From: JAKFWF01 sp963732635
GTDB lineage: Bacteria > Pseudomonadota > Alphaproteobacteria > Rhizobiales > Hyphomicrobiaceae
Direction of reading: 5' to 3'
NCBI GenBank assembly: GCA_963732635.1
Contig: CAVTAL010000019.1
Location: 62,001 to 126,000 of the forward strand
Length of the DNA stretch: 64,000 bases
Position 1 is the first letter of the stretch, and each line of letters begins with the position of its first letter. The position numbers and the translations under genes were made by a program. Under the pieces are notes generated by a model. The model did no database searches. It was not told the origin of the DNA and saw nothing but the letters and a program-made list of their open reading frames with translations. Of this stretch, positions 7,765-18,304 are shown one piece after another.

Positions 7765-9391
7765 CTAGTGCCTCGCGGGCTTGAAGGATAAGGGCGGCGC
7801 GATCTTGCGATCAGTCTGCCGGTGCAACCACCAGGCGACCAAAAGACGCGTGATCGTGAAGGCGGTGAATACGGTGGTCAGGATGCCGAGCGACAGCGTG
7901 ACGGCAAAGCCACGGATCGGGCCAGAGCCCAGCCAGAACATCACGATACCGGCGATCAGCGTCGTCAGGTTGGCGTCGACGATCGACGACAGAGCCTTGT
8001 CGAAGCCGGCGTCGAGCGCAGCGATTGTCGTTTTGCCGTTGCGCAACTCCTCGCGCATGCGCTCGTAGATCAGCACGTTGGCGTCGACCGCCATGCCGAT
8101 CGTCAGCACGATGCCGGCGATGCCGGGCAGAGTCAGCGTCGAGCCGATCAGTGACATGACCGCGATCACAAGCAGCACATTCAACGCCACCGCAATAATG
8201 GCGAACACGCCGAACAGGCCGTAGGCAAAGGTCATGAAACCAACGACGGCGAGGGTGCCGATCATCGCCGCGCGTTGGCCGGCCTTGATCGAAATCGGCA
8301 CCGAGGCTAGCGCCGACGACGCGCTGTTCCACGATGGTGAGTTTGGCCGGCAGGGCGCCCGAGCGCAGGTTGGTGGCGAGGCTCGCGGCTTCGGCGACAC
8401 CGAAGTTGCCGGTGATCTGGCCGCTGCCGCCGAGGATCGGTTCATTGATGCGCGGCGCCGTGATCACCTTGTTGTCGAGCACGACGGCAAACCGGCGACC
8501 GACATTTTCCGAGGAAAGCTTTCCGAATGTGCGGGCGCCGGACTGATTGAAGCGGAACGACACAATCGGCTCGTTGGTGCGTTGGTCGAAGCCCGGTTGG
8601 GCGTCGGTCAACTGTTCGCCGGTGACCTGGCTGCGGCTTTCGATCAGTTCCTCGCCACCGTCGCGGCTCGGCAAGATCTTGTAACCCGGCGGAACTCGGC
8701 CAGTGCGCGCCTCGTCAACGCTCACTGTCGGATGGACCAGATGGAAGGTCAGCTTGGCGACGTCAAAGCATGGTTCGATGACCTTGATGTCTTCGATGCC
8801 GGGCGCCTGCAGCAGGATGCGGTCGGCGCCCTGACGCTGCACCACCATTTCCTTGTTACCGCCGGGGTCGCATCGGTTGCGCACGATTTCTGACGCACTG
8901 CTGATCGCCGATGAAACGCGGGCGATGGTGCCGGCTTCGGTCGGCTTGATCAGAACCGCATCGTTGCCCTGCTTGGTGACTTCCAGATCGCGTGCCGAGG
9001 ACCCGGTGATGTCGGCGCCGGCGATGGGCTGCGGCAGATCGCGTAGCGACTTCCAGGCGGCATCCATGTCCTCGGGCTTGTTCAGCCGAACCACGACGCC
9101 GCCCTGGGCGATGCCGACGCTGGCCCGCGGCACGCTATCCTTGCGCAGCGCGGCGTTGACGGAATCGCGGATCTTTTCGAGCCAGTCGCGTTTCAACTCA
9201 TCGACGTCCATGCCGGCGAGCACGTGGGCGCCGCCCTGCAGGTCGAGGCCAAGATTGATCTTCTGCTTCGGCAGGAAGTTGGGCAGCTTGTCGAGCGTCG
9301 ACTGGGCCAGGAAGTTCGGCAGGCAGGCGAGGAACCCGAACAGGCACACGGCCAGGATCGCAATCACCTTGCCTCGGGAAAAATGCAGCAT
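7765..9391 (-). CDS. secD: Protein translocase subunit SecD (one frame break)
   Basis: SecD works with SecF and YajC in the Sec machinery. N-terminal marks are the first helix, LDLQGGAHVLAGMDVDEL and the large periplasmic region. C-terminal marks are GIVLTIGMAVDANVLIYERMREELRNG and the last helices. The two halves are in different frames; the break is in the AAA at 8292-8294, where removing one A restores GAD-S-IKAGQRA, and the gene then has 542 codons. Because SecD is single-copy and needed for normal growth, a sequencing error is far more likely than a mutation. The start at 9391 opens with the expected short cytoplasmic end before helix 1. Confidence 0.93.
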
Positions 9392-9484
9392 TTGCAGCCT
9401 CTCGCTCGGGAGGATTTCTTCTCAGTGGCCCGCGCCGGGCGGCTGGCTCCCCGCAAGGGAGTAGCCAGGCGCAACAGCAAAGTA

Positions 9485-9814
9485 TCAGGCCGCTTTGATC
9501 GGCTCGCCCTTGTTGCGCACGGTCGAGATGGAGCTTTTCAGAACCCGCACGCGCACGTCCTTGGCGATCTCGACTTCGACCTCGCCGTCGTCCTTGACCT
9601 TGATGACCGTGCCGACAATGCCGCCGGAGGTCACCACCGTGTCGCCGCGCTTGATGGCGTCGATCAGGGCGCGATGTTCCTTCAGGCGCTGCTGCTGCGG
9701 CCGCCATAGCAGGAAGTAGAAGATCGGCAGCACCATCAACAGTGGCACCAGCATGTTGATCAACGGATCGGGGCCGGCACCGGTGGCCTGGGCAAAGGCG
9801 GGAGAGATGAACAT
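9485..9814 (-). CDS. yajC: Preprotein translocase auxiliary subunit YajC
   Basis: A 109-residue small single-span protein that associates with SecDF. It opens with MFISPAFAQA and has the membrane segment with FYFLLWRPQQQR, then the cytoplasmic domain LKRGDTVVTSGG-like (here IKRGDTVVTSGGIVGTV) typical of YajC. The ATG at 9814 gives the usual family length; earlier starts add a basic stretch with no family match. It is first in the operon, 93 bases before secD. Confidence 0.95.
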   Translation of the reverse strand: MFISPAFAQATGAGPDPLINMLVPLLMVLPIFYFLLWRPQQQRLKEHRALIDAIKRGDTVVTSGGIVGTVIKVKDDGEVEVEIAKDVRVRVLKSSISTVRNKGEPIKAA

Positions 9815-10130
9815 CGCTGGTCGGGGACCTCGGTCTCGCGTGGAGGGATAAGCGCGGGTAAGCACGACGCGCACGTAGTGGCGCCGCTCGCTGGTCGCAA
9901 GCGGCTCCGGAGCAACGGACACGTTTCGAGCCGGTATCTACAGCGTAATGGCGTCCGAATGCAACACAAGCTGCTGCGCTATGTCATAGTGCGAAATTGA
10001 CGCCGACTGCTTGTCACCGGCCCATGAACGGCTTAGGAACGCCTTGGAATTCAGGTTGGTGCTGGTTTGTGTCCGAGCCGATGCCTGCCATGCCTCGCGT
10101 TTGTCATGCCGCCAGAAGGTCTTGCTCCAC
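9815..10130. other. Divergent promoter region between yajC and nuoE
   Basis: These 316 bases between divergent genes contain no gene. A candidate minus-strand promoter is listed separately. Nothing else, such as a clear operator or riboswitch, was recognised. Confidence 0.5.
9935..9964 (-). promoter_or_regulatory. Candidate sigma-70-type promoter for yajC-secDF
   Basis: On the minus strand TTGCAT (9959-9964) and TAGATA (9935-9940) are separated by 18 bases. This fits a vegetative -35/-10 pair about 120 bases before yajC. It is a pattern match only. Confidence 0.3.
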
Positions 10131-10745
10131 ATGTCCGTGCGCCGTTTGCACCCCGATCAGCCGCGCTCTTTCGCCTTCAACCCGGAAAATCTCACCTGGG
10201 CGAAGTCGACGATTGCCAAATACCCGGAAGGCAAGCAGGCCTCGGCCGTGATCCCGCTACTGTGGCGGGCGCAGGAGCAGGAGGGCTGGTGCACCGAGCC
10301 CGCCATCCGCTTCGTCGGCGACATGCTCGGCATGGCTTACGTGCGGGTCTACGAAATCGCGACCTTCTACACCATGTTTCAGCTGTCGCCGGTTGGAAAG
10401 AAGGCGCACGTCCAGGTCTGCGGCACCACGCCCTGCTTGCTGCGCGGCGCCGACAAGTTGGTCGAAAAGTGCAAGAGCCGCATCCACCATGATCCGCATC
10501 ACCTGTCGGCCGACGGCGATTTCTCCTGGGAAGAGGTCGAGTGCCTCGGCTCCTGCGCTAACGCACCGATGGTGCAGATCTTCAAGGACACCTACGAGGA
10601 TCTGACGCCGGAACTACTCGACAAGGTGCTCGACGGTTTCGCCAAGGGGCAGCCGCCGAAGCCCGGCTCGCAGACCGGCCGGCAGGCGTCGAGCCCCGCT
10701 GGCGGCCCGACGACGCTCAAGGATTTCGCCAAGGCGAAGGCTTGA
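10131..10745 (+). CDS. nuoE: NADH-quinone oxidoreductase subunit E (24 kDa)
   Basis: A 204-residue thioredoxin-like [2Fe-2S] subunit of the NADH-oxidising module of complex I. Cluster ligands are visible in VCGTTPC (C-x4-C) and CLGSC (C-x3-C). YEIATFYTMF and FVGDMLGM are typical helices. The C-terminal tail is rich in Pro, Gly and Ser, as in other Hyphomicrobiales. The ATG at 10131 is supported by AAGG 11 bases upstream. It is followed by a tiny gene and nuoF, but nuoD is not upstream: the preceding gene is yajC on the other strand. Confidence 0.95.
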   Translation: MSVRRLHPDQPRSFAFNPENLTWAKSTIAKYPEGKQASAVIPLLWRAQEQEGWCTEPAIRFVGDMLGMAYVRVYEIATFYTMFQLSPVGKKAHVQVCGTTPCLLRGADKLVEKCKSRIHHDPHHLSADGDFSWEEVECLGSCANAPMVQIFKDTYEDLTPELLDKVLDGFAKGQPPKPGSQTGRQASSPAGGPTTLKDFAKAKA

Positions 10746-10748
10746 TCG

Positions 10749-10916
10749 ATGGGCGGGCGCTACGGCACGATCGCAATGCACACCGTGATGGCCGGTGGCT
10801 TTTTCTTTTTCCTGCAGTACTACGGCCTCCATCAATCGATGGAAACCAGTTTGCTGTGGGCCGCTATTTTCGCTGCCGTCGCCGCCATGCTGGCGTGGAC
10901 ACAGGGACGACGTTGA
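10749..10916 (+). CDS. 55-residue single-span membrane protein between nuoE and nuoF
   Basis: The ATG at 10749, three bases after the nuoE stop, opens a 55-codon frame ending in TGA at 10916. The product has two hydrophobic stretches, TVMAGGFFFFLQYYGLH and LLWAAIFAAVAAMLAW, and a basic end (QGRR). It fits exactly between nuoE and nuoF, leaving 15 bases before the nuoF start. Tight fit and membrane character argue that it is translated. The function is unknown; I infer an accessory or assembly role near complex I only from position. Confidence 0.6.
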   Translation: MGGRYGTIAMHTVMAGGFFFFLQYYGLHQSMETSLLWAAIFAAVAAMLAWTQGRR

Positions 10917-10931
10917 TTGGGAACTGTTACG

Positions 10932-12215
<1,284 letters not shown>

Positions 12216-12257
12216 TCCCAAGCCTTTCACCAGACTGAACGTGGAGTTTTACTACCT

Positions 12258-12620
12258 ATGGCCGGCTTCAAGATTCCGAACTTCAATGATCGCCTGTCGA
12301 GTGCCCAGAAGGCCAAGCAGTCGGCGCTGGAAAAGTTCAAGGCGAAGCCCGGACCGAGCGATCCCGAGTTCCAGGCCCGCCAGGCAGAGCGCGTGCGCAT
12401 CGAGGCCGAGCGTCAGACCCGCAAGGAAGCCGCTCGCCTGGAGAAGATCCGTCTCGAAGCCGAAGCCGAGACCCGCCGCATAGCCGAGGAAGCCGAGAAG
12501 AAGGCGACCGAGGCAGCGGCCTATGAAGCTGAATTGGCCGCGCAAGCAGACCTTGAGGCCAAGCAGAAAGCCGCCCGCGACGCCCGCTACGCCGCCCGCA
12601 AGGCCGCGAAGAAAGGCTAG
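12258..12620 (+). CDS. Small charged coiled-coil protein (DUF6481-like)
   Basis: A 120-residue protein that opens with MAGFKIPNFNDRLSSAQKAK and then is almost entirely Ala/Glu/Lys/Arg helix with heptad-like repetition (ERVRIEAERQTRKEAARLEK). There is no membrane segment. It resembles the DUF6481 group of proteobacterial proteins, an assignment made from memory of the N-terminal pattern. The function is unknown. Its stop codon overlaps the stop of the convergent gene in the shared CTAG at 12617-12620. Confidence 0.7.
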   Translation: MAGFKIPNFNDRLSSAQKAKQSALEKFKAKPGPSDPEFQARQAERVRIEAERQTRKEAARLEKIRLEAEAETRRIAEEAEKKATEAAAYEAELAAQADLEAKQKAARDARYAARKAAKKG

Positions 12621-13486
12621 TCCGGGTTCGCGATCGCGGTCATCCCTTCGCGATAGGTCGGGTAGAGCAGGGTCACGCCGAGATCGGATTTCAGGCGCGC
12701 ATTCGAGACGCGCTTGTTCTCTCGATAGAAGCTCAAGCCCATCGGCGACAGCGGTGCCAGATCGAATGGAATATCCGGCGGCACCGGCAAGCTGAGCAAC
12801 TTGGCCGCGTACGCGACCACGTCCTGCGGCGGCGCCGGCTCGTCGTCGGTGACGTTGAAGATCGTGTGCCTTGACGGCGTTGCGTGGATCGCCGCGTCGA
12901 GCACGTTGGCAATGTCGTCGACATGGATGCGGTTGAATACCTGAGCCGGCTTGATGATCCGCCGCGCGCTGCCGTCGCGCAGGTTGTCGATGGCGCTGCG
13001 ACCGGGGCCATAGATGCCGGCGAGGCGGAAAATCTGCAGGCGTTTCTTCGCGCGGTCGGCGAATTCAAGCCACGCGGTTTCGGCCGCCACGCGTTGGCGA
13101 CTGCGCTGCGACACCGGTTTCAATTCCGTGTCCTCGTCGACCCACAGCCCTTGATGATCGCCATAGACGCCGACGGTCGAGAGATAGCCGATCCAGGCGA
13201 GGTTCGGCGCTGCCGCCAAATCGGTCGCGTGCTGTCGCAACAGCGGATCACCTTCGGATCCCGGCGCCGCCGACACCACCAAATGGGTGGCGCTTGCGAT
13301 TGAGGTGGCGAGATCGGCCGACGGCTGGGTGCCGTCGAACAAAACCGTATCCCAACCCTGGGCCCGAACACGCTCACAGCCGGCAGCGCTCGTCGCTGAA
13401 CCAGTAATGCGCCAGCCGCGCGTGCCGATCCGCCGCGCCAACGCCCGCGCCGAGTAACCCATGCCGATACATAGCAAATGTTTCAT
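12617..13486 (-). CDS. NAD(P)-dependent SDR/epimerase, YeeZ-like
   Basis: A 289-residue extended short-chain dehydrogenase fold. The Rossmann motif is GMGYSARALARRIG and the active-site region is YLSTVGVYGDHQG, with Tyr-x3-Lys replaced by a less standard pattern, as in YeeZ/nucleoside-sugar epimerase-like proteins. Further marks are FRLAGIYGPGRSAIDNL and FNRIHVDDIANVLDAAI. The substrate is unknown. It lies downstream of queG and gst on the same strand, an order that suggests loose co-transcription. Confidence 0.85.
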   Translation of the reverse strand: MKHLLCIGMGYSARALARRIGTRGWRITGSATSAAGCERVRAQGWDTVLFDGTQPSADLATSIASATHLVVSAAPGSEGDPLLRQHATDLAAAPNLAWIGYLSTVGVYGDHQGLWVDEDTELKPVSQRSRQRVAAETAWLEFADRAKKRLQIFRLAGIYGPGRSAIDNLRDGSARRIIKPAQVFNRIHVDDIANVLDAAIHATPSRHTIFNVTDDEPAPPQDVVAYAAKLLSLPVPPDIPFDLAPLSPMGLSFYRENKRVSNARLKSDLGVTLLYPTYREGMTAIANPD

Positions 13487-13608
13487 TGGCGCCTTGCCTC
13501 ATCGCTGAACCAAATATTCGCCTCGCGCTCATTGACTGACAAAATAACGGGCGGTTCGGAAGCTGTGCCCTCCGGCGGGGCGCGCGGCAAGCCCCGCTCG
13601 CGAAGCGA

Positions 13609-14718
13609 TCATCCCAACCACTCTCCGCGCACGTCCTCGTCAATCTCCCGCAGCAGTTGCCGCTCGCGCAACGCGGCGAACCCATCGTCATCGACCAACC
13701 GCCGCAGTGCCCACGCCGCCATGGCGCGGACCAGAGGCGAAGCGTCGGAAGCCAGTCGCTCGACCTCCGGAAGCAAGTCCGCGTCGCCTGAATTGCCGGC
13801 GGCGATCAGGCAATTGCGGACGAAGCGGTCACGACCGGTTCGCTTGATCGGCGTGCCAGCGAAGCGCAGGCGGAATTCCCGGTCGTCGAGAGCCAGCAAT
13901 TGGTCGAGCGGCGGGTTGGCCGTCTCTGCGCGGACCGCGAGCCGTGCCTCGTGCGCGGCTTCGGCGAACTTGTTCCACGGGCAGACGGCGAGGCAGTCGT
14001 CGCAGCCGAACACGCGGTTGCCGATGGCCTCGCGGAACTCAGGCGCGATGTGACCTTTGTGTTCGATCGTGAGGTAGGCGATGCAACGGCGGGCATCGAG
14101 CTGGTAGGGCGCCGGAAACGCTTTGGTCGGACAGACGTCGAGACAGCGACGGCAGGAGCCGCAGTGGTCGGCCTCGGGCGCGTCGGCGGTGAGAACGGCA
14201 GAGGTCAAAATTGCACCGAGGAACAGCCACGAGCCGTGCTCGCGGCTGACGAGGTTGGTGTGCCGCCCTTGCCAGCCGATGCCGGCGGCGGCGGCAAGCG
14301 GCTTTTCCATCAGCGGCGCGGTGTCGACGAACACGCGGGCTTCGGCGCCGGCGTCGGTCAGCACGCGAGCGATGGTCTTCAGCTTCTGCTTGAGGACGTC
14401 GTGATAGTCCTTGCGTTGAGCGTAAACCGAGATCGCGGCCCGCGACTTGTCTTCCAGCGCCAACAGCGGGTCGTCCTCGGGTGCGTAGGACAGGCCCAGC
14501 ATCACGATCGATGCGACCGGATCCCATAGCGCGCGTGGATCAGATCGGCGCGCCTGATGTGTTGCCATCCAGTCCATATCGCCGTGCCGGCCGTCGCGCA
14601 GGAAATTGCCAAGGTGCATCGCCGCTGTCCCAATCGCGTCGGGCGTCGTTACCCGCACGGCATCGAAGCCGAGATTCCGCGCGGCCTCGATCACCTTTGA
14701 TTTGAGAGCGTCGGTCAT
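13609..14718 (-). CDS. queG: Epoxyqueuosine reductase QueG
   Basis: A 369-residue cobalamin-dependent iron-sulphur enzyme for the last step of queuosine synthesis in tRNA. Two ferredoxin-type motifs bind [4Fe-4S] clusters: CGSCRRCLDVCP and CDDCLAVCPWNKF. N-terminal marks are GDMDWMATHQARRSDPR and VFVDTAPLMEKPLAAAAGIGWQG, typical of QueG. A HEAT-like C-terminus follows (LVRAMAAWALRRLVD). It starts 16 bases after the gst stop, so the two are probably co-transcribed. Confidence 0.95.
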   Translation of the reverse strand: MTDALKSKVIEAARNLGFDAVRVTTPDAIGTAAMHLGNFLRDGRHGDMDWMATHQARRSDPRALWDPVASIVMLGLSYAPEDDPLLALEDKSRAAISVYAQRKDYHDVLKQKLKTIARVLTDAGAEARVFVDTAPLMEKPLAAAAGIGWQGRHTNLVSREHGSWLFLGAILTSAVLTADAPEADHCGSCRRCLDVCPTKAFPAPYQLDARRCIAYLTIEHKGHIAPEFREAIGNRVFGCDDCLAVCPWNKFAEAAHEARLAVRAETANPPLDQLLALDDREFRLRFAGTPIKRTGRDRFVRNCLIAAGNSGDADLLPEVERLASDASPLVRAMAAWALRRLVDDDGFAALRERQLLREIDEDVRGEWLG

Positions 14719-14734
14719 GGCGAGGAAACAGAAA

Positions 14735-15439
14735 TCAGAAATCCAAATCCGTATAGGCGATCGGCGGCGGCATGCCGGGCAGCCGGTCGGCGAGCAGCGG
14801 CTGAAAGGCGCGCCGCGACTTCAATCGCACGTACCAGGATTTCGCCAGCAGGTAGTCGTCCCATGGCACCTCGCCCAGATAGTCGATCACCGATAGATGC
14901 GCCGCAGCCGTCAGATCGGCGAAGCTCATCTCGTCACCGGCTAGCCACCGGCGCTGGTCGGCGAGAAAGCTGATGTAGCCCAGATGATAACGCAGGTTCG
15001 CGCGCAGCGCCCGCAGCAGTTCGACGTTGGGCGGTGCGTGTGTCTGCGCTGCCGGTCCGCCGGTAAACCGACCGACGATCTTCTCGGCGACGATTGGCTG
15101 CGTCACCTCGCGATTGAGTTTCCCCTGGAACCAGTCGACGAGGCGGCGCACCTCGGCGCGGTCTTCCGGTGTGCCGGGGAACAGCCGCAGGGTGCGCTCA
15201 TCGGCTTCGGAGTTCTCGGCTTCCTCGGCGAGGAATTCCGAAATTGAATATGCGCCGCACAGCACCAGTGAGTTGGCGAGTTCGAGCACCGGCAATTCGC
15301 CGGCCGGGTTGACAGCAAGGAACGCCGGCCGCATTTCCCACGGCCGTTCGTCGACAAGCACCGGCTCGAGCCCGAGTTCGGCGAATGCGAGCCGGATCGA
15401 GCGCGAGAACGGGCAGAGGCGGAAATGCGTGAGTTTCAT
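14735..15439 (-). CDS. Glutathione S-transferase family protein
   Basis: A 234-residue GST with a thioredoxin-like N-domain (CPFSRSIRLAFAELGLE; AVNPAGELPVLE, where the cis-Pro sits) and a helical C-domain (LAGDEMSFADLTAAAHLSVI, with the conserved N-capping Asp). A Cys in the CPFS position suggests an omega- or beta-like chemistry (thiol transfer) instead of the usual Tyr/Ser. The substrate is unknown. It directly precedes queG in the same direction. Confidence 0.9.
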   Translation of the reverse strand: MKLTHFRLCPFSRSIRLAFAELGLEPVLVDERPWEMRPAFLAVNPAGELPVLELANSLVLCGAYSISEFLAEEAENSEADERTLRLFPGTPEDRAEVRRLVDWFQGKLNREVTQPIVAEKIVGRFTGGPAAQTHAPPNVELLRALRANLRYHLGYISFLADQRRWLAGDEMSFADLTAAAHLSVIDYLGEVPWDDYLLAKSWYVRLKSRRAFQPLLADRLPGMPPPIAYTDLDF

Positions 15440-15533
15440 GTGACTCGGACGTTGCAGGCCATCTTCAGGCGTTCAATAGCCCGATTTGACCGGCAACAGG
15501 ATGTGGGAATTGCGAGAATTGAATTGCCCTCAT

Positions 15534-15914
15534 CTACTCCCGCATCTCGGTCATGAACACCTTCTGCGCCACCTGCCAGCGGCCGTCGATCTTCAGCATC
15601 GCGAGTTCGTCGGTGAAGAAGCGTGGTGGGATCGCGCAATTGAGCTTCACCTGCGCCATTTCTGGCCCGACGATGTCGATCGACAGAATGTGATCGTGGC
15701 GCGCGAGCCCGGATTTCTTCGGTGACGGCCGGTTGCGCACCGCCTCCAGCCACATGTCGCGCGGCGTTATGACGAGGCGGCCCTCGACGAGCCCGGTCAA
15801 GGCGCTGGTTGGATGAAATACGGCGGCGAGTTTGTCCGCGTCGCCCTCATGCAAGCCGTCGAGATAGGTCTTGATCGCCGCCTCGATGGCGGCAAGTTCG
15901 GGGTGGTGGGACAT
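15534..15914 (-). CDS. NTF2-like protein (lumazine-binding-like family)
   Basis: A 126-residue single-domain alpha+beta-barrel protein. The helical start IEAAIKTYLDGLHEGDADKLAAVFHPTS, then LVEGRLVITPRDMWLEAV and the last strands KIDGRWQVAQKVFMTE match the SnoaL/NTF2-like superfamily, nearest to the putative lumazine-binding group. No catalytic residues can be assigned. It stands alone between gst and an oxygenase gene. Confidence 0.75.
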   Translation of the reverse strand: MSHHPELAAIEAAIKTYLDGLHEGDADKLAAVFHPTSALTGLVEGRLVITPRDMWLEAVRNRPSPKKSGLARHDHILSIDIVGPEMAQVKLNCAIPPRFFTDELAMLKIDGRWQVAQKVFMTEMRE

Positions 15915-15950
15915 CGGGATCGTCCTTGATCAGCGTCGGTGCGATTTCAG

Positions 15951-16625
15951 TCAGGAATGCCGGATCGGTTTGTCCGGGAATGCCAATTGCTCGCGGGCCT
16001 TCCATTCGTTGGTCACGTAGTTGATGATGATCGACTTGCGGACGCCCTCGATCTTGCGCGGCTCGAAGCCGTGATAGGTAATGTTGGATGGCACGAAGAT
16101 CATCGCTCCACCCGGCTTGAACGGCGAGCGGCCAATGTGCTTCTTGTCGGCGTCGTAGATGTCGGTGCCGAGGTCGGCGTGCGAGCCGACCTTCGACAGG
16201 TACAACAGGAACGTGAACGACTTGACGCCGAGGTCGGTGTGCGGCTCAAGCCAGAAGCCGTCGGTGTCCTGGGCGTATTCGATGCGCAGGTAGGTGCCGT
16301 CGAGCTTCGAGCCGAAGGTGTTCTCGACCGCGCGGGTTATGGTCTCGCTCTGCAGCGCGTCGGCCATGGCGCCGGCGACCTTGAATTTCGCCCGGTTCTC
16401 GATGTCGAAATATTTCCGCGTCGCGTTGTGCACCTCACGCCGTCCCGACACGCCGCCGAGTGCGGGCGCCGCGAATGGCAGGTCGTTGGCGGCGTCGACC
16501 GCCGCAGGCGAGAGGCAATTTTCCAGGAACCAGTGCTTATAGGGGTTGTCGCCGCCGCGAGCGGCCGCGAAGCTCGCGAGCAGGCTCTGGGTCACGGTGG
16601 CGGCGTCGATCGCGGAACTGGGCAT
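15951..16625 (-). CDS. 2-oxoglutarate/Fe(II)-dependent oxygenase
   Basis: A 224-residue double-stranded beta-helix oxygenase. The iron ligands are visible: HTD in WLEPHTDLGVKS (H-x-D) and the distal His in ITYHGFEP, with the 2-oxoglutarate-binding Arg in EGVRKSIIINYV. It belongs to the prolyl-hydroxylase-like group; the substrate is unknown. The ATG at 16625 gives a normal length, and the longer open frame upstream has no family match. It is divergent from the AEC carrier gene. Confidence 0.85.
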   Translation of the reverse strand: MPSSAIDAATVTQSLLASFAAARGGDNPYKHWFLENCLSPAAVDAANDLPFAAPALGGVSGRREVHNATRKYFDIENRAKFKVAGAMADALQSETITRAVENTFGSKLDGTYLRIEYAQDTDGFWLEPHTDLGVKSFTFLLYLSKVGSHADLGTDIYDADKKHIGRSPFKPGGAMIFVPSNITYHGFEPRKIEGVRKSIIINYVTNEWKAREQLAFPDKPIRHS

Positions 16626-16851
16626 GTGGCTAACGGCTCCTGAAGGGGCGCTGCGCCTGATTCTGGCGCGCGAAAGTCTGCTTTCTACGCTGATGCAACT
16701 GTCCCTGCAAATCTCAGGCACAATGTGGCCGACGCCGCCCGGCAAATCCAGGCAGCAGATCGGCGAGGTAAAGGACTTGATCCGGGCACAGTGATCGGGA
16801 ACTGTCGTGCCGGCGCGCCGGGCGAATCGTCGCGGCTGGCGGCGGGGACAC

Positions 16852-17772
16852 ATGGCGCTCTTTCTCGATATTCTGACCAAGGTGACGCTGCCGATCATCG
16901 TGCTGGTCGCGATAGGCTACCTGATGCAACCCCGGTTGAAGCTCGATATCGGAACGCTTAATCGGGTCCAGGTCTACGTTGTGATGCCGGCCTTCCTGGT
17001 TCACTTCCTCGCCACCGGTAAACAGCCGATCTCGGTGGTGTGGCCGGTGTTTTACTTCGGCATCGTGCAGTTCCTGTTCCTGATACCGATCGGCTGGCTG
17101 GTGGTGATCCTGTTTCGCCAGCGTTCCTCGCTTGGGCCGATGATGGGGCTCGGCACGGCTTATGCGAACGTTGGCTTCTTCGGCATTCCGGTGACGCAGC
17201 TCGCTTTCGGCGCGGACTACCTGATCTACCAGTCGGTGATGACGGCCTTGATGTCGGTGCTGGTCTGTACCGTTGGTGTCTGGCTGCTGGCGCCGAGCGG
17301 CCAGGGCGGCATCCTGTCGAAACTGAAGAGCGCTTTCGAAACGCCGTTGATCCCCTCGGTGGTGCTGGGGCTGTCGTTGCGAGGCTTCCAGATCGAGTTG
17401 CCGACGGTGGTCGCCCAGCCGATGCAGTTCCTCGGCACCATTTTCACGCCGCTGGCGCTCTATACGCTCGGCGCCCAGGTGGCGGCGGCCAAGATTGCGA
17501 AGATCGAATGGGTGCCGCAGATCCTGGTCCAGATCTTGAAGTTCGGCGTCGCCCCGGTACTGACTTGGTGGTTGTGCCAGTTCATGGGCTTCCCGCGCGA
17601 CGTCTCCGATGTGCTGGTGGTGGCTGCGGCGACCCCCGTCGGCGTGCTGATCACGATATTTGCCGCCGAGTTCAAGAACGAAAGCGATTTTATTTCCACG
17701 GCCGTGGTGATTTCGACCGCGCTGTCGCCATTGTTCGTCACGGGCTGGATCCTGGCGACGCGGCTGTACTAG
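16852..17772 (+). CDS. AEC-family (auxin efflux carrier-type) transporter
   Basis: A 306-residue inner-membrane protein with ten predicted helices in two halves. Helices of the first half include TKVTLPIIVLVAIGYLM and LGTAYANVGFFGIPVTQL, with the N-x-GFFGIP motif characteristic of AEC carriers. The second half has VVLGLSLRGFQIELP and VVAAATPVGVLITIFAAEF. It probably exports or takes up an organic acid; the substrate is unknown. The ATG at 16852 follows GGCGGGG. Confidence 0.9.
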   Translation: MALFLDILTKVTLPIIVLVAIGYLMQPRLKLDIGTLNRVQVYVVMPAFLVHFLATGKQPISVVWPVFYFGIVQFLFLIPIGWLVVILFRQRSSLGPMMGLGTAYANVGFFGIPVTQLAFGADYLIYQSVMTALMSVLVCTVGVWLLAPSGQGGILSKLKSAFETPLIPSVVLGLSLRGFQIELPTVVAQPMQFLGTIFTPLALYTLGAQVAAAKIAKIEWVPQILVQILKFGVAPVLTWWLCQFMGFPRDVSDVLVVAAATPVGVLITIFAAEFKNESDFISTAVVISTALSPLFVTGWILATRLY

Positions 17773-17811
17773 CATCGTCGCCAGATCGGCGGAGTCAATC
17801 CGCAACAACCC

Positions 17812-18207
17812 TCAAGCCTTGGGCAATGTCACCGTCTCGAATTCGGCGGGCAGGACGATTTCGAGTACTTCGCAGTCGTCCGAGTAGTCGTGCACCATAT
17901 GATGGATGCCGGGCGGCTGTATCCAGCAGCTGCCGGCCTTCATCGTGTGCACGCCGTGGCCTTCCATCTCGGTCTTCATCCAGCCCTTGAGCACGTAGAT
18001 CATCTGGAACTGCACGTTGTGGTAGTGGCGGACGCGGACCTCGTCGGTCGCCGGGGGCACAAATCGGATCACCTGCGCCACGGCAAGGCCGTTCGTCGCC
18101 GCCGCGATGCCGAGGTCGCGATACTGCGCATATGACCTCAGCCCGCCGTCGAATTTGGCGCCTTCAAGATGGCTGACGGTGAAAGTCTGTTTTGGGTCGC
18201 TGGCCAT
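17812..18207 (-). CDS. Cupin-domain protein
   Basis: A 131-residue single cupin. The metal-binding motif appears as RVRHYHNVQFQMIYVLKGW (H-x-H ... Q/E) and G-x-CWIQPPGIHHMVHDY, the second His set. It is probably a small metalloenzyme or sensor of unknown substrate. The ATG at 18207 has GAGGA about 6 bases upstream. It is convergent with the AEC gene and follows the MFS gene on the same strand 97 bases downstream. Confidence 0.85.
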   Translation of the reverse strand: MASDPKQTFTVSHLEGAKFDGGLRSYAQYRDLGIAAATNGLAVAQVIRFVPPATDEVRVRHYHNVQFQMIYVLKGWMKTEMEGHGVHTMKAGSCWIQPPGIHHMVHDYSDDCEVLEIVLPAEFETVTLPKA

Positions 18208-18304
18208 GGGATTCCTCGCGTTGCTTGTTGTTGTCCGCGTCAGTAAAGCGCGGCGCACCGGCGTCGTCACCGTCGCAATCTGCAGTGCAGGCTCGCGAGG
18301 CCGA

